From an uncultured Bacteroidota bacterium (GTDB lineage: Bacteria; Bacteroidota; Bacteroidia; Flavobacteriales; Flavobacteriaceae), in NCBI GenBank assembly GCA_902606555.1, contig CACLGQ010000001.1:24001-80902 (forward strand): 56,902 bases of DNA, given 5' to 3'. A program made the translations under genes and the position numbers. Shown piece by piece: positions 35,675 to 44,063 of this stretch; within the stretch, counting starts at the first letter, position 1, and every line of letters starts with the position of its first letter. The notes beneath the pieces were generated by a model, which had not been told where the DNA came from, did no database searches, and worked only from the letters and a program-made list of their open reading frames with translations.

Positions 35675-37108
35675 ATGGAATTTGGAAATCTTCAAATGTA
35701 CATTGATGGTGATATGAAATCATCAGTTGATAAACTCACAAAAGATATTTACAGCCCTTTGAATGGACAGAAAATTGCTTCTTTGTCTTGGGGTAACCAA
35801 AAAGATTCTCTCCTAGCCTTGAAATCTGCTTCAAAAGGGTTTAAAGTCTGGTCGAAACTTCCTTTAACAAAGAGGAAAGAGTGGATGTCTATCTTTAGAG
35901 AAAAAATACTGGAAAACGAAGTTTTACTAAGAAAAGCAATTTCATATGAAATGGGTAAACCATATTCAGCTACAGCTGAGGATATTGAATCCATTACCAA
36001 TAGTTTAGAATATTATGCTGATGTAATTGATGATTTTGTTAAAACCGAGAAGATAGCTTTAAACGATGAGACTCACAATCACAAACTAGTATCTAAACCA
36101 ATTGGAGTAGTTGTGGCTTATTTAGCTTGGAACTTTCCCCTACTTAATGCTGGATTTAAAATTGGACCTGCTTTGGCCTCTGGATGTAGTCTTATACTAA
36201 AACCCTCAGAATTATCTCCAATATCTTTATATATCATAGGGAATCTCTTAAAAGAAATTAATTTTCCAAAAGGGGTAATTAATATTATATGTGGAGAGCC
36301 AACTGAAGTCGCTCAAACTCTATCAAAAAGTACAATACCAAATCTTATAACAATGATCGGTTCTACAGAAACAGCCAAAAAAGTTATTTCTGACTCCTCA
36401 ACTTCAATTAAAAAATACAGTATGGAATTAGGTGGAAATGCTCCGTTTATTGTTTTCGATGATGCTGATCTTGACAATGCAATTAATATAGGTGCAGCTA
36501 TAAAGTTTGGTAACTGTGGGCAAATCTGTGTTGCTGCTAATCGATTTTTTGTTCATGAAAAAGTATATGATAAGTTTTTATATGGTTTGATTGAAAAAGC
36601 AAAAAATTTAAAAATCGGATATTCTGAAGATTTAGATTTTGAAATCGGACCATTAATTTCTAAAAAATCGAGAGATAGAATAACTAATTTAATTAAAAAC
36701 ACTATCGATTCTGGTGGGAATTTAGAATATGGAGGAGGAATTCCTGAAATGAATGGTAATTGGTTTGAACCAACAGTAATCTCTGGAATTAATGAATCAA
36801 TGTCTATATTTCATGAGGAAATTTTTGGACCAGTGGCAAGTATAATTAAATTTAAATATGACAACGAGGTTTTAAAGCAGGCTAACAAAACCCAATATGG
36901 ACTGGCTTCATATTTATTTACTAAAGACAAAAAAAGAATTGATAAGTTTGTAGATGAGCTTGACTTTGGCGAAATTCATGTAAATGGGATTAAGTATGAT
37001 ATATATCTTCCTCATGGTGGAATTAAAGAGAGCGGAATTGGACATGATTGCTCAGAATTGGCATTAGAGGACTACTTGATCAAAAAAAGAATCAGTATTG
37101 CTAAATAA
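35675..37108 (+). CDS. NAD(P)-dependent aldehyde dehydrogenase of the sugar-acid pathway
   Basis: A 477-residue ALDH of the succinate-semialdehyde/lactaldehyde dehydrogenase type. It has the cofactor region LAWNFPLLNAGFKIGPAL with LKPSE, the general base Glu in MELGGNAPFIVF, and the nucleophile Cys285 in GNCGQICVAANRF. EEIFGPVASI lies near the C-terminus. In the present operon, between a cycloisomerase-like enzyme and a sugar symporter, the best reading is oxidation of a sugar aldehyde (for example 3,6-anhydrogalactose) to its aldonate. L-lactaldehyde or another aldehyde remains possible. It starts two bases after the cycloisomerase gene. Confidence 0.87.
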   Translation: MEFGNLQMYIDGDMKSSVDKLTKDIYSPLNGQKIASLSWGNQKDSLLALKSASKGFKVWSKLPLTKRKEWMSIFREKILENEVLLRKAISYEMGKPYSATAEDIESITNSLEYYADVIDDFVKTEKIALNDETHNHKLVSKPIGVVVAYLAWNFPLLNAGFKIGPALASGCSLILKPSELSPISLYIIGNLLKEINFPKGVINIICGEPTEVAQTLSKSTIPNLITMIGSTETAKKVISDSSTSIKKYSMELGGNAPFIVFDDADLDNAINIGAAIKFGNCGQICVAANRFFVHEKVYDKFLYGLIEKAKNLKIGYSEDLDFEIGPLISKKSRDRITNLIKNTIDSGGNLEYGGGIPEMNGNWFEPTVISGINESMSIFHEEIFGPVASIIKFKYDNEVLKQANKTQYGLASYLFTKDKKRIDKFVDELDFGEIHVNGIKYDIYLPHGGIKESGIGHDCSELALEDYLIKKRISIAK

Positions 37109-37114
37109 TTTATT

Positions 37115-38116
37115 ATGGAACTATTTTTACCTTTTTTACTGTTAATTTTTGCTAGCTTTTTTCAAGGAACCTTTGGATTAGGCATGAAGTATATGAATCC
37201 TATGTCTTGGGAATCGTGGTGGGTTGTGCATGTTTTGGTTGCAATGATTTTATTTCCAATGATATGGGCAATTTTAGCAATCCCAGATCTTTTTGAAATT
37301 ATCTCAAATTCTCCAAATGATGCCATTTATTTAGCAATGTTATTTGGGTTCCTGTGGGGAATTGGCGGTATTATGTTTGGAGTTAGTGTTCCCTATATTG
37401 GATTATCATTAACAATGGGTATTGTCATGGGTTTAGCTGGTTCAGCTGGAAGTCTGATTCCTTTGTTTCAAATTGAAAATGCTACTTCTCAGCCCTCATT
37501 TCCTTATATAATTGCTGGTTTACTAATTTCCTTAATCGGTGTTGCTATTACTGCAAAAGCAGGAATTGAAAGAGATAAACTTTTAAGCAGTGATAATAAG
37601 TCAAGTAATATTGTAAAAGGAATTTTAATAGCAGTTACCTGTGGATTATTATCATCACTCTTAAATGTAGGATTTGCTAATGCTGCACCAATTGCTGAGA
37701 AGGCACAAGAATATGGTGTTATTGCCAGGAATTCAAGTTTAGCTGCATGGGTAATTGTTCTTTTGGGTGCATTTATGATGAATTTTGGTTATGCAATATT
37801 TTTATTAATAAAGAATAATTCTTGGAATACATTTTCACTAAAAAATGCTAAGAATGCATATAAGTGGTCATTTATTGCAGGTTTCTGCTGGTTTGCTGCT
37901 CTCGGTGTTTATGGACAAGGAGCTGCATTACTTGGCGAAATAGGTCCAGTTATTGGATGGCCAATTTTATTAGGTTTATCACTTATTATAAGTAATTACT
38001 GGGCATATAGAGCAGGAGAATGGAAAAATGCAAGAAAACCATTCAATAAACTGCTTTTAGGTTTACTTGTACTTATTATATCTGCTGTTGTATTAGGGCT
38101 TGGCAACTCTGTATAA
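37115..38116 (+). CDS. RhaT-like sugar:proton symporter
   Basis: A 333-residue protein with about ten membrane helices. Its sequence follows the L-rhamnose:H+ symporter family: an N-terminal QGTFGLGMKYMNPMSWE, then FLWGIGGIMFGVSVPYIGLS and GIVMGLAGSAGSLIP, and a late GQGAALLGEIGPVIGWPI. In E. coli RhaT carries rhamnose into the cytoplasm. Here it sits inside an operon lacking rhamnose isomerase, kinase and aldolase genes, so the cargo is more likely the sugar released by the neighbouring enzymes (possibly anhydrogalactose). This is inference from context. Confidence 0.82.
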   Translation: MELFLPFLLLIFASFFQGTFGLGMKYMNPMSWESWWVVHVLVAMILFPMIWAILAIPDLFEIISNSPNDAIYLAMLFGFLWGIGGIMFGVSVPYIGLSLTMGIVMGLAGSAGSLIPLFQIENATSQPSFPYIIAGLLISLIGVAITAKAGIERDKLLSSDNKSSNIVKGILIAVTCGLLSSLLNVGFANAAPIAEKAQEYGVIARNSSLAAWVIVLLGAFMMNFGYAIFLLIKNNSWNTFSLKNAKNAYKWSFIAGFCWFAALGVYGQGAALLGEIGPVIGWPILLGLSLIISNYWAYRAGEWKNARKPFNKLLLGLLVLIISAVVLGLGNSV

Positions 38117-39109
38117 ATGACAAATATTCTTGGATATGGTGAATTGATGCTTAGACATACTCCTGTTGATAATTATATAACAACTAATAGATCAAAGGAG
38201 TTTAAAACTAATTTTGGAGGATCAGAATCTAATTCATTATGTTTCTTAGCTAGTAAAGGACATAATTGCACATTTTTATCTGCCTTTCCTAAAAATGATA
38301 TCGGATTAAAATCAATAAAGTTTCTTGAAAATCATAATGTAAAACCCAAAGTCATGTTTGATGATAATAGATTAGGATTATATTACACAACACCAGGAAA
38401 GAATAATAAATTATCAAAAATTGTATATGACAGAAAAGATTCAAGTTTTTCTAAGTATAGAATATCGGAGGACTTCCTCAATAAAATTTTAGAGGATATT
38501 TCATATTTAATCATTTCAGGAATAAGCCCTGCATTGTCAAAAATTTGTTATGATAATATTATGAAAATGGTCAATATTTCTAAAAAAAATGATATAAAAA
38601 TTATCTATGACATTAATTATAGAGAAAACCTATGGTCATTAGAAGATTGTAAAAAATTTAACCATAAGATTTTAAAACATGTCGATTTTTTATTTACCAA
38701 TGCAAATACATTATCAAAAGTATTTGATCATTTATTTGAAGTAAAAAATGAAGAATTTTTCTTTCAAACAAAAGATGCTATTAATTTTATTAGTCAAAAA
38801 TTTAAAATACCATATATAGGAATGACGGTCAGAGTAAATGACATGTTAGGTGGTGCGCTCTTTAAAGATAAAAGTATTTATTTGAGTGAAATTTACAAAG
38901 TAAATCAAATTGATAGAGTTGGTGCTGGTGATGTTTTTTTAGCTGCAAATATGAATTGTTTTTTTAATAATTATGATGCTCAAAATACTATTACATATGC
39001 TACATCTGCTTTTGCACTTTCTCATACTAAATTTGGCGATGTTAATATCCTTAATGATGATGAAATTGATGATTTTAAGTTAAACTCAATTAAAAATGTT
39101 AAAAGATAA
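38117..39109 (+). CDS. kdgK: 2-keto-3-deoxy-sugar-acid (KDG) kinase, PfkB family
   Basis: A 330-residue PfkB-family kinase. The N-terminal GYGELMLRHTP and FGGSESNSLCFLASKG match KDG kinases. Further conserved pieces are GLYYTTPG, IVYDRKDSSFS and the catalytic DRVGAGDVF (Gly269-Asp272). The enzyme makes 2-keto-3-deoxy-6-phospho-aldonate. Its ATG is the first base after the symporter stop, and its 3' end overlaps the aldolase gene by 14 bases, a strong sign that kinase and aldolase act in sequence. Galacto- versus gluco-configuration of the substrate cannot be read from sequence. Confidence 0.88.
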   Translation: MTNILGYGELMLRHTPVDNYITTNRSKEFKTNFGGSESNSLCFLASKGHNCTFLSAFPKNDIGLKSIKFLENHNVKPKVMFDDNRLGLYYTTPGKNNKLSKIVYDRKDSSFSKYRISEDFLNKILEDISYLIISGISPALSKICYDNIMKMVNISKKNDIKIIYDINYRENLWSLEDCKKFNHKILKHVDFLFTNANTLSKVFDHLFEVKNEEFFFQTKDAINFISQKFKIPYIGMTVRVNDMLGGALFKDKSIYLSEIYKVNQIDRVGAGDVFLAANMNCFFNNYDAQNTITYATSAFALSHTKFGDVNILNDDEIDDFKLNSIKNVKR

Positions 39110-39704
39110 TAAAATAATATCTGTTTTAACTATCCAAGATTACAAGAAATCATTAGATCTTGCAAAATGTTTGTATGACTCTGGTATTATTAATTTAGAT
39201 ATTAGATTAAGAACAAAACAATCAAAAATAGCAATTGAGATAATTAGAAATTCTAAATTTCAATTTAATATTGGTGTTGGAACAGTTCTAACACTTGAGG
39301 ATTTATATTTTATTAAATCATTAGGGATTAAATATGCATATTCGCCTAATACAGATATCAAGATTTTAAATAATGCAAATAAGTTAGATATTCAATTCAT
39401 CCCTGGTATTTCAAATATTGATGATACAATTTCTGCTGTTAAACACAGTTGTAAATATTTAAAATATTATCCTGCTGAAAAATCAGGTGGTGTCTCAAAT
39501 TTAGATTCAATTATAGAAAAGAGTAAAATTAAAAATTTAAAATTCATAGCTATGGGTGGAATCACATCAGTCAATATTAAACCTTATTTGAAACATAAAA
39601 ATATAATTGGTATTGGCACAAGTTGGATAGCAGATGAAAGTTTAATAGACAGTTCTAATTGGAAAGAAATAAGTAATAGAGCAAAACTATTATTAAATTT
39701 ATAG
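39096..39704 (+). CDS. eda: KDPG/KDPGal-type aldolase
   Basis: A 202-residue class I aldolase of the Eda family. The Schiff-base lysine is Lys123 in LKYYPAEKSGG; IGVGTVLTLED, PGISNIDD and AMGGITSVN complete the barrel. It would split the 2-keto-3-deoxy-6-phospho acid into pyruvate and glyceraldehyde 3-phosphate, ending the pathway. One oddity: the position of the catalytic Glu (Glu45 of E. coli Eda, in LEVTLRT) is Asp35 here (LDIRLRT). It is the last gene of the seven-gene string and overlaps the next, convergent gene by 6 bases. Confidence 0.85.
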   Translation: MLKDNKIISVLTIQDYKKSLDLAKCLYDSGIINLDIRLRTKQSKIAIEIIRNSKFQFNIGVGTVLTLEDLYFIKSLGIKYAYSPNTDIKILNNANKLDIQFIPGISNIDDTISAVKHSCKYLKYYPAEKSGGVSNLDSIIEKSKIKNLKFIAMGGITSVNIKPYLKHKNIIGIGTSWIADESLIDSSNWKEISNRAKLLLNL

Positions 39705-40367
39705 ATTTATAAACTTAAAAAACTCAACAAACAATCTGCTTAGCTCGTCATTATTTCTTGGTGATATTTTATTTTTCTTATAGAAATTATTAATCTCTTT
39801 TGATTTAGATTTATGAAACATAGATATAAGGAAGTTTTTTCGTCTTTCTATGTAAGTAAACCTGTCTTTGTAGTACAAAAAAACTGAGTTGTTTCTTCTG
39901 TATCTTGGGTCAGGTTTTTCTTGTATCCCTGGTTGATAATCAGGAATATACGCTTCAAGGAAGGTGTCAGCCAATAACGAAAACTCATAATTTTCATGTA
40001 AGGATTCATAAAACTTTCCATTTTTAGAAATAAATATCCTATCATCAAAGGTAACCCTTAAAATCTTGTTAGGTAGTAGTTTAAGTGTTTTATCATTATC
40101 ATCACTAATTACATCAAAAGTTTGATCTAATAAATTGTAATTAGTTTTTACAGTTATTGGCTCATCGGAGTCAAATAAAACTAGCGTAGCGGGCTTAGAT
40201 GATTTAAAAAAATACTTATTTCCGATAAATGTAGTTGTTTTTGGGTTGTACACAGATGCAATTTCACTTTGAACTAATTGAAAATTGGATTCAAAAGATC
40301 CAGTTGAAACAACATTAGTCTGTGAAAAAACTAAAAAAGGAAATAAAAGAATAATAAAAATTCTCAT
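39699..40367 (-). CDS. Secreted hypothetical protein
   Basis: A 222-residue protein with a clear signal peptide (RIFIILLFPFLVFSQ, residues 1-16). The mature part is beta-rich up to ~130 (NKYFFKSSKPATLVLFD, LPNKILRVTFDD), then contains a basic helical C-terminal half with KPDPRYRRNNSVFLYYKDR and RRKNFLISMF. I do not recognise the family; a paralogue-like style is common in Flavobacteriia. It has a near-consensus TAAATTTA element four bases before the ATG. It is transcribed on its own, convergent with the aldolase gene. Confidence 0.65.
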   Translation of the reverse strand: MRIFIILLFPFLVFSQTNVVSTGSFESNFQLVQSEIASVYNPKTTTFIGNKYFFKSSKPATLVLFDSDEPITVKTNYNLLDQTFDVISDDNDKTLKLLPNKILRVTFDDRIFISKNGKFYESLHENYEFSLLADTFLEAYIPDYQPGIQEKPDPRYRRNNSVFLYYKDRFTYIERRKNFLISMFHKSKSKEINNFYKKNKISPRNNDELSRLFVEFFKFINL

Positions 40368-40376
40368 AAAGTAAAT

Positions 40377-40558
40377 TTAGATAATTTTTTTTAAGATATT
40401 CACTGAAGTACACATCAATAAGTGGACCATTTAGACTCATTTAAGTTTTTTTTTAAAATTGATGGATACTTAGAACATCTAAAAAGACTTTATGATTTGG
40501 ATATTTCCAAATTAATTTAAATGTACTAATTTGTTGTTTCAATCATTATATTATTAAA
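40377..40558. other. Intergenic stretch with nothing assignable
   Basis: Between the secreted hypothetical gene and the tRNA-Ser terminator there is AT-rich sequence with no gene I can support. A 32-codon GTG-started frame lies at 40422-40520; see findings. Confidence 0.5.
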
Positions 40559-40585
40559 TAAAAAACCCTGCAATGAAATACAGGG
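40559..40585 (-). terminator. Intrinsic terminator after tRNA-Ser
   Basis: On the minus strand CCCTG (40585-40581) and CAGGG (40570-40566) form a 5-bp stem around a 10-base loop, followed directly by a run of T (40565-40559). It starts six bases after the tRNA end. Confidence 0.75.
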
Positions 40586-40591
40586 CTTATG

Positions 40592-40676
<85 letters not shown>

Positions 40677-40750
40677 GGATTGCAAATATAAACACTAATT
40701 TTTTTTATTAAATAATTTATAAACGAATAATATGTATAATTTAGAGGATT

Positions 40751-41515
40751 ATGCATTACTTAATAGAAATCCCATGGGAATATCCTTTTTTAATCTTTCT
40801 TGGTTTTATTGTTTCTATCATAAATACAATGGCAGGTGGCGCCTCAATAATTACTCTTCCAATATTAATTTTTTTGGGTTTACCATCAAATGTTGCAAAT
40901 GGAACTAACAGAATAGCTATTATGATGACAGCTTTTTCTGCAAACATGGGATTTAAAAGCAAAGGTATATCAACATATCCCTTCAGTGCTTACACAGGTG
41001 CTTGTGCTCTATTAGGTTCTGTTATAGGTGCTCATATAGCTGTTGACATAAAAGACGAAACATTTAATAAAATTTTATCAATTATTATGATATTAGTTAT
41101 TCTAATAATAATTTTAAAGCCTGCAATTGGATATGGAAAACTTAATTTTAGGTTAACAGGAAAACATTTAAGAATATCTTGTCTAGTTTTTTTCTTATTG
41201 GGAATATATGGGGGTTTTATAAATGCTGGAATTGGATTTATAATTATGTTATTCTTGCATTATTACAATAGACTTAATTTAATTATGGTAAATGCAACAA
41301 AAGTTGTTATAGTTCTTGTTTATACAATTGGTGCTTTTTTGACTTTTTTTTTTAATGGCTTGGTTGATTTGCCCTATGGTTTATGTTTAGGTTTAGGGAC
41401 CTTGATAGGAGGGTGGAACGCTAGCCGATTTTCAGTTGAAAAAGGTGAGGGTGTAATTAAAATATTTTTAGTAATTTCTGCGTTGATTATAGCTGTTAAG
41501 CTGTGGTTCTTTTAA
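40751..41515 (+). CDS. TauE/SafE family sulfite/anion exporter-like membrane protein
   Basis: A 254-residue protein with about eight membrane helices. Two related halves carry family motifs: NTMAGGASIITLPILIFLGL with SNVANGTNRIAI in the first, and GGFINAGIGFIIMLFLHYYNRL with VNATKVVIVLVYT in the second. TauE/SafE proteins move sulfite, sulfoacetate or other small anions across the inner membrane; the substrate here is open. The sulfite-producing CstB-like enzyme and a sulfatase are encoded in the same window, but not nearby, so a link is only speculative. The gene is single, and its stop overlaps ribB by 4 bases on the opposite strand. Confidence 0.87.
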   Translation: MHYLIEIPWEYPFLIFLGFIVSIINTMAGGASIITLPILIFLGLPSNVANGTNRIAIMMTAFSANMGFKSKGISTYPFSAYTGACALLGSVIGAHIAVDIKDETFNKILSIIMILVILIIILKPAIGYGKLNFRLTGKHLRISCLVFFLLGIYGGFINAGIGFIIMLFLHYYNRLNLIMVNATKVVIVLVYTIGAFLTFFFNGLVDLPYGLCLGLGTLIGGWNASRFSVEKGEGVIKIFLVISALIIAVKLWFF

Positions 41516-42633
41516 AAATTAATTGTTTTAATAATTTCTAATCCATATCCTGCCATTCCAACACGTTTTATTTTTCTGTTTTTGGTTGTAAGAAGCTTAA
41601 TTTTACTGACTCCCAAATTATGTAGAATTTGTGCACCTATTCCATAGTCTTTTTCATCCATCTTCTTAAAAGGTTTGTGCGATGAACCTAATTTTTCAGT
41701 TTTTTTAAGATTTTTTATTCTTTTTAGTAAGGGCTTAGTCTCATAATCTTGATTAATAAATACCATTACGCCCCTTTTATCTTCTTTGATCAGCTCACTA
41801 ACTTTTCTAATATCTTTATCCTCATTTAAAACTAAATCGTCAATTATATTATTTATAGAACCAAAAGAATTTACTCTACATAAGACTGGGTCTTCTTTTC
41901 TCCAATTACCATTGGTTAGTGCAATATGAATTAAATCATTATTTTTTTGTTTAAAAGTGTGTAATTCAAATTTTCCATAATTAGTTTTTAAATCAAACTT
42001 TTCAATAAATTCAATTAGTCTATCATTAGCCATTCTGTATGATACAAGGTCTTCAATAGATATAATTTTGAGGTTAAATTTTTTTGCTACTTTGAAAAGA
42101 TCAGCAAGTCTTGCCATCGTACCGTCTTCATTCATTATTTCACACAGTACACCTGCAGGCTTAAAACCTGCAAGACGTGCTATATCAATAGCAGCTTCCG
42201 TATGACCAGTTCTCCTTAGTACACCACCATCTTTAGCCGATAGAGGAAAAATATGACCAGGTCTAACTAAATCAGAGGATTTTGTTTTCAAATCTACCAG
42301 TGCTTTAATTGTTTTTGACCGATCACTTGCGGAAATTCCGGATGTTACCCCATGTCCCTTTAAATCAACGGAAACAGTAAAGGCTGTTTTCATTGGCTCA
42401 GTGTTATTTTGTACCATTGGGTCAAGATTTAATTTTTTACATCTTTTTGATGTAAGTGGAGCACATATTAAACCTCTTCCATGAGTTGCCATAAAATTAA
42501 CAACCTCTGGTGTAATATTTTCAGCAGGAAATATGAAATCACCTTCATTTTCTCTATTTTCGTCGTCAACAACAATAATTACTTTATTGTTTTTTAAATC
42601 TTCAAGGGCTTCTTCTATTGAATTTAAATTCAT
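41512..42633 (-). CDS. ribB: 3,4-dihydroxy-2-butanone-4-phosphate synthase with degenerate RibA-like domain
   Basis: A 373-residue protein. The N-terminal RibB domain (1-~205) is intact: VVDDENRENEGDF with metal-binding Glu, ATHGRGLICAPL, HGVTSGISASDRS, RPGHIFPL and GHTEAAIDIARLAG. The second domain (~206-373) is at the position of GTP cyclohydrolase II, but the zinc cysteine cluster is missing: around Cys252 the sequence is LCRVNSFGSINN instead of the RVHSECLTGD-type motif. The domain thus probably lost cyclohydrolase activity, as in other Flavobacteriia, and a separate ribA should exist elsewhere. Its product feeds riboflavin synthesis. The start overlaps the upstream permease stop as ATGA. 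Confidence 0.92.
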   Translation of the reverse strand: MNLNSIEEALEDLKNNKVIIVVDDENRENEGDFIFPAENITPEVVNFMATHGRGLICAPLTSKRCKKLNLDPMVQNNTEPMKTAFTVSVDLKGHGVTSGISASDRSKTIKALVDLKTKSSDLVRPGHIFPLSAKDGGVLRRTGHTEAAIDIARLAGFKPAGVLCEIMNEDGTMARLADLFKVAKKFNLKIISIEDLVSYRMANDRLIEFIEKFDLKTNYGKFELHTFKQKNNDLIHIALTNGNWRKEDPVLCRVNSFGSINNIIDDLVLNEDKDIRKVSELIKEDKRGVMVFINQDYETKPLLKRIKNLKKTEKLGSSHKPFKKMDEKDYGIGAQILHNLGVSKIKLLTTKNRKIKRVGMAGYGLEIIKTINF

Positions 42634-44063
42634 TTTTCTTTGACAAACTTACTTTTAAGACTTGCAAATATATTATCAATATTTAAAACAGATTTATCTG
42701 ATGATGCTCTTTTTAATAAATAAATACCAATTGGTAGCATAATAAAATTCGATATCCAACTACCAATGAAGGTTGAAATACTACTATCTTCAGCAGCATT
42801 TTTAGCAAAAGTTCCCAAGAAGTGGTAAAACAAAAATAAAATTAATGCTATCACCACCGGAAATCCAAATCCACCTTTTCTAACTATGGCACCAAGTGGT
42901 GCGCCTAAAATAAATAATATTAATGTTGAAATTGGAATCGCATACTTATCATGGTAACTTGTTTTGTGCAGATTAATAATTTTTTCTCTTATGAAAAAAT
43001 TAGTCTTTTGCGTATCTAAATTTGCGATCTGATTATTAATATTATTTTCAACAGAATTAATTATTGATTTTTGAGATGAATAATCAAAATCCTGGAGAAT
43101 TGTGTTGTGATTTGTAATGTCAATAGTATTCAATTGAAATGGTCTATTATAGCTTGTTTGAAAGTTAAAGACACCTGTTCTTCTGTAAAAGTTTTCTCCG
43201 AAATTTTTATATTCATTTACTAATTTCTTCTCTAAAGAATCTATACTATAATTTAACTGCTTAACATTCTGCATTCTAAATGTATTATTATATCTTTCCT
43301 CAGAAAAATCAACATTATATATTTCCTTTAGATCAATATAAATTTCATGTGTTTCAAAATAAATTTGAGTGTGAGGCTTATATTGTTTTGAGTTTGGATT
43401 TTCTGCCAAAATTTCTTCATATCTGTTACCATCATTTAGTTTAATTTTCAAGACATCATTTTCTTCATCATTGATTAGCTTCCCGTTTCTAGCTTTTATT
43501 ACAATAGTATTATCATTGTAACGATTTATTTTGTGTATTATTATATCCTCCAAATTACTATTGTCAATTCCATATTTATTAGCAACTTTTATGTTCATCA
43601 TTCCAATCTCATTAAAAATTCCCTCTGCAATTGCCATAGAAGGCTTTACTTTTGCTAGGTTTTTTCTCAGATTATATGATTTAAATTCTGAATAGGGTAT
43701 TAAATTGTTTGAAATAAAATAAACAACTATACATAAAAATATATTAAAAATCATTAAGCTTTTCATTGACCTAAATAAAGATATTCCCGATGACTTTATT
43801 GCAGCAAATTCATAGTTTTCTGCCAAATCTCCGAAGGTCATAATTGATGCTAATAAAACTGTTAGCGGTAAAACTAATGGAATTAATTTTGGACAATAAA
43901 ATACTAGAAACCTAAAAATAATTTCAAAATCAATCTCTTTACCAGCTAAATCGTCAATAAACATCCAAATAGTCTGAAAAATAAAAACAAGCATGATTAG
44001 TAAGAAGAAACTTAAGAATTTCGTTAGGTATGATTTTAAAATATATTTGTCTAAAATTTTCAT
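42630..44063 (-). CDS. LptF/LptG family permease of the lipopolysaccharide exporter
   Basis: A 477-residue protein. An N-terminal trio of membrane helices (~12-100) is followed by a large periplasmic beta-jellyroll (~115-355) and a C-terminal trio. Sequence markers are DKYILKSYLTKF, LVLPLTVLLASIMTFGDLAENYE and TLILFILGAPLGAIVRKGGFG. LptF/G with LptB2 pull LPS out of the inner membrane to the LptA bridge. Which of the two permeases this is cannot be told from one copy. The gene overlaps the LolA-like gene by ATGA, fitting an envelope-transport operon. Confidence 0.9.
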   Translation of the reverse strand: MKILDKYILKSYLTKFLSFFLLIMLVFIFQTIWMFIDDLAGKEIDFEIIFRFLVFYCPKLIPLVLPLTVLLASIMTFGDLAENYEFAAIKSSGISLFRSMKSLMIFNIFLCIVVYFISNNLIPYSEFKSYNLRKNLAKVKPSMAIAEGIFNEIGMMNIKVANKYGIDNSNLEDIIIHKINRYNDNTIVIKARNGKLINDEENDVLKIKLNDGNRYEEILAENPNSKQYKPHTQIYFETHEIYIDLKEIYNVDFSEERYNNTFRMQNVKQLNYSIDSLEKKLVNEYKNFGENFYRRTGVFNFQTSYNRPFQLNTIDITNHNTILQDFDYSSQKSIINSVENNINNQIANLDTQKTNFFIREKIINLHKTSYHDKYAIPISTLILFILGAPLGAIVRKGGFGFPVVIALILFLFYHFLGTFAKNAAEDSSISTFIGSWISNFIMLPIGIYLLKRASSDKSVLNIDNIFASLKSKFVKEK

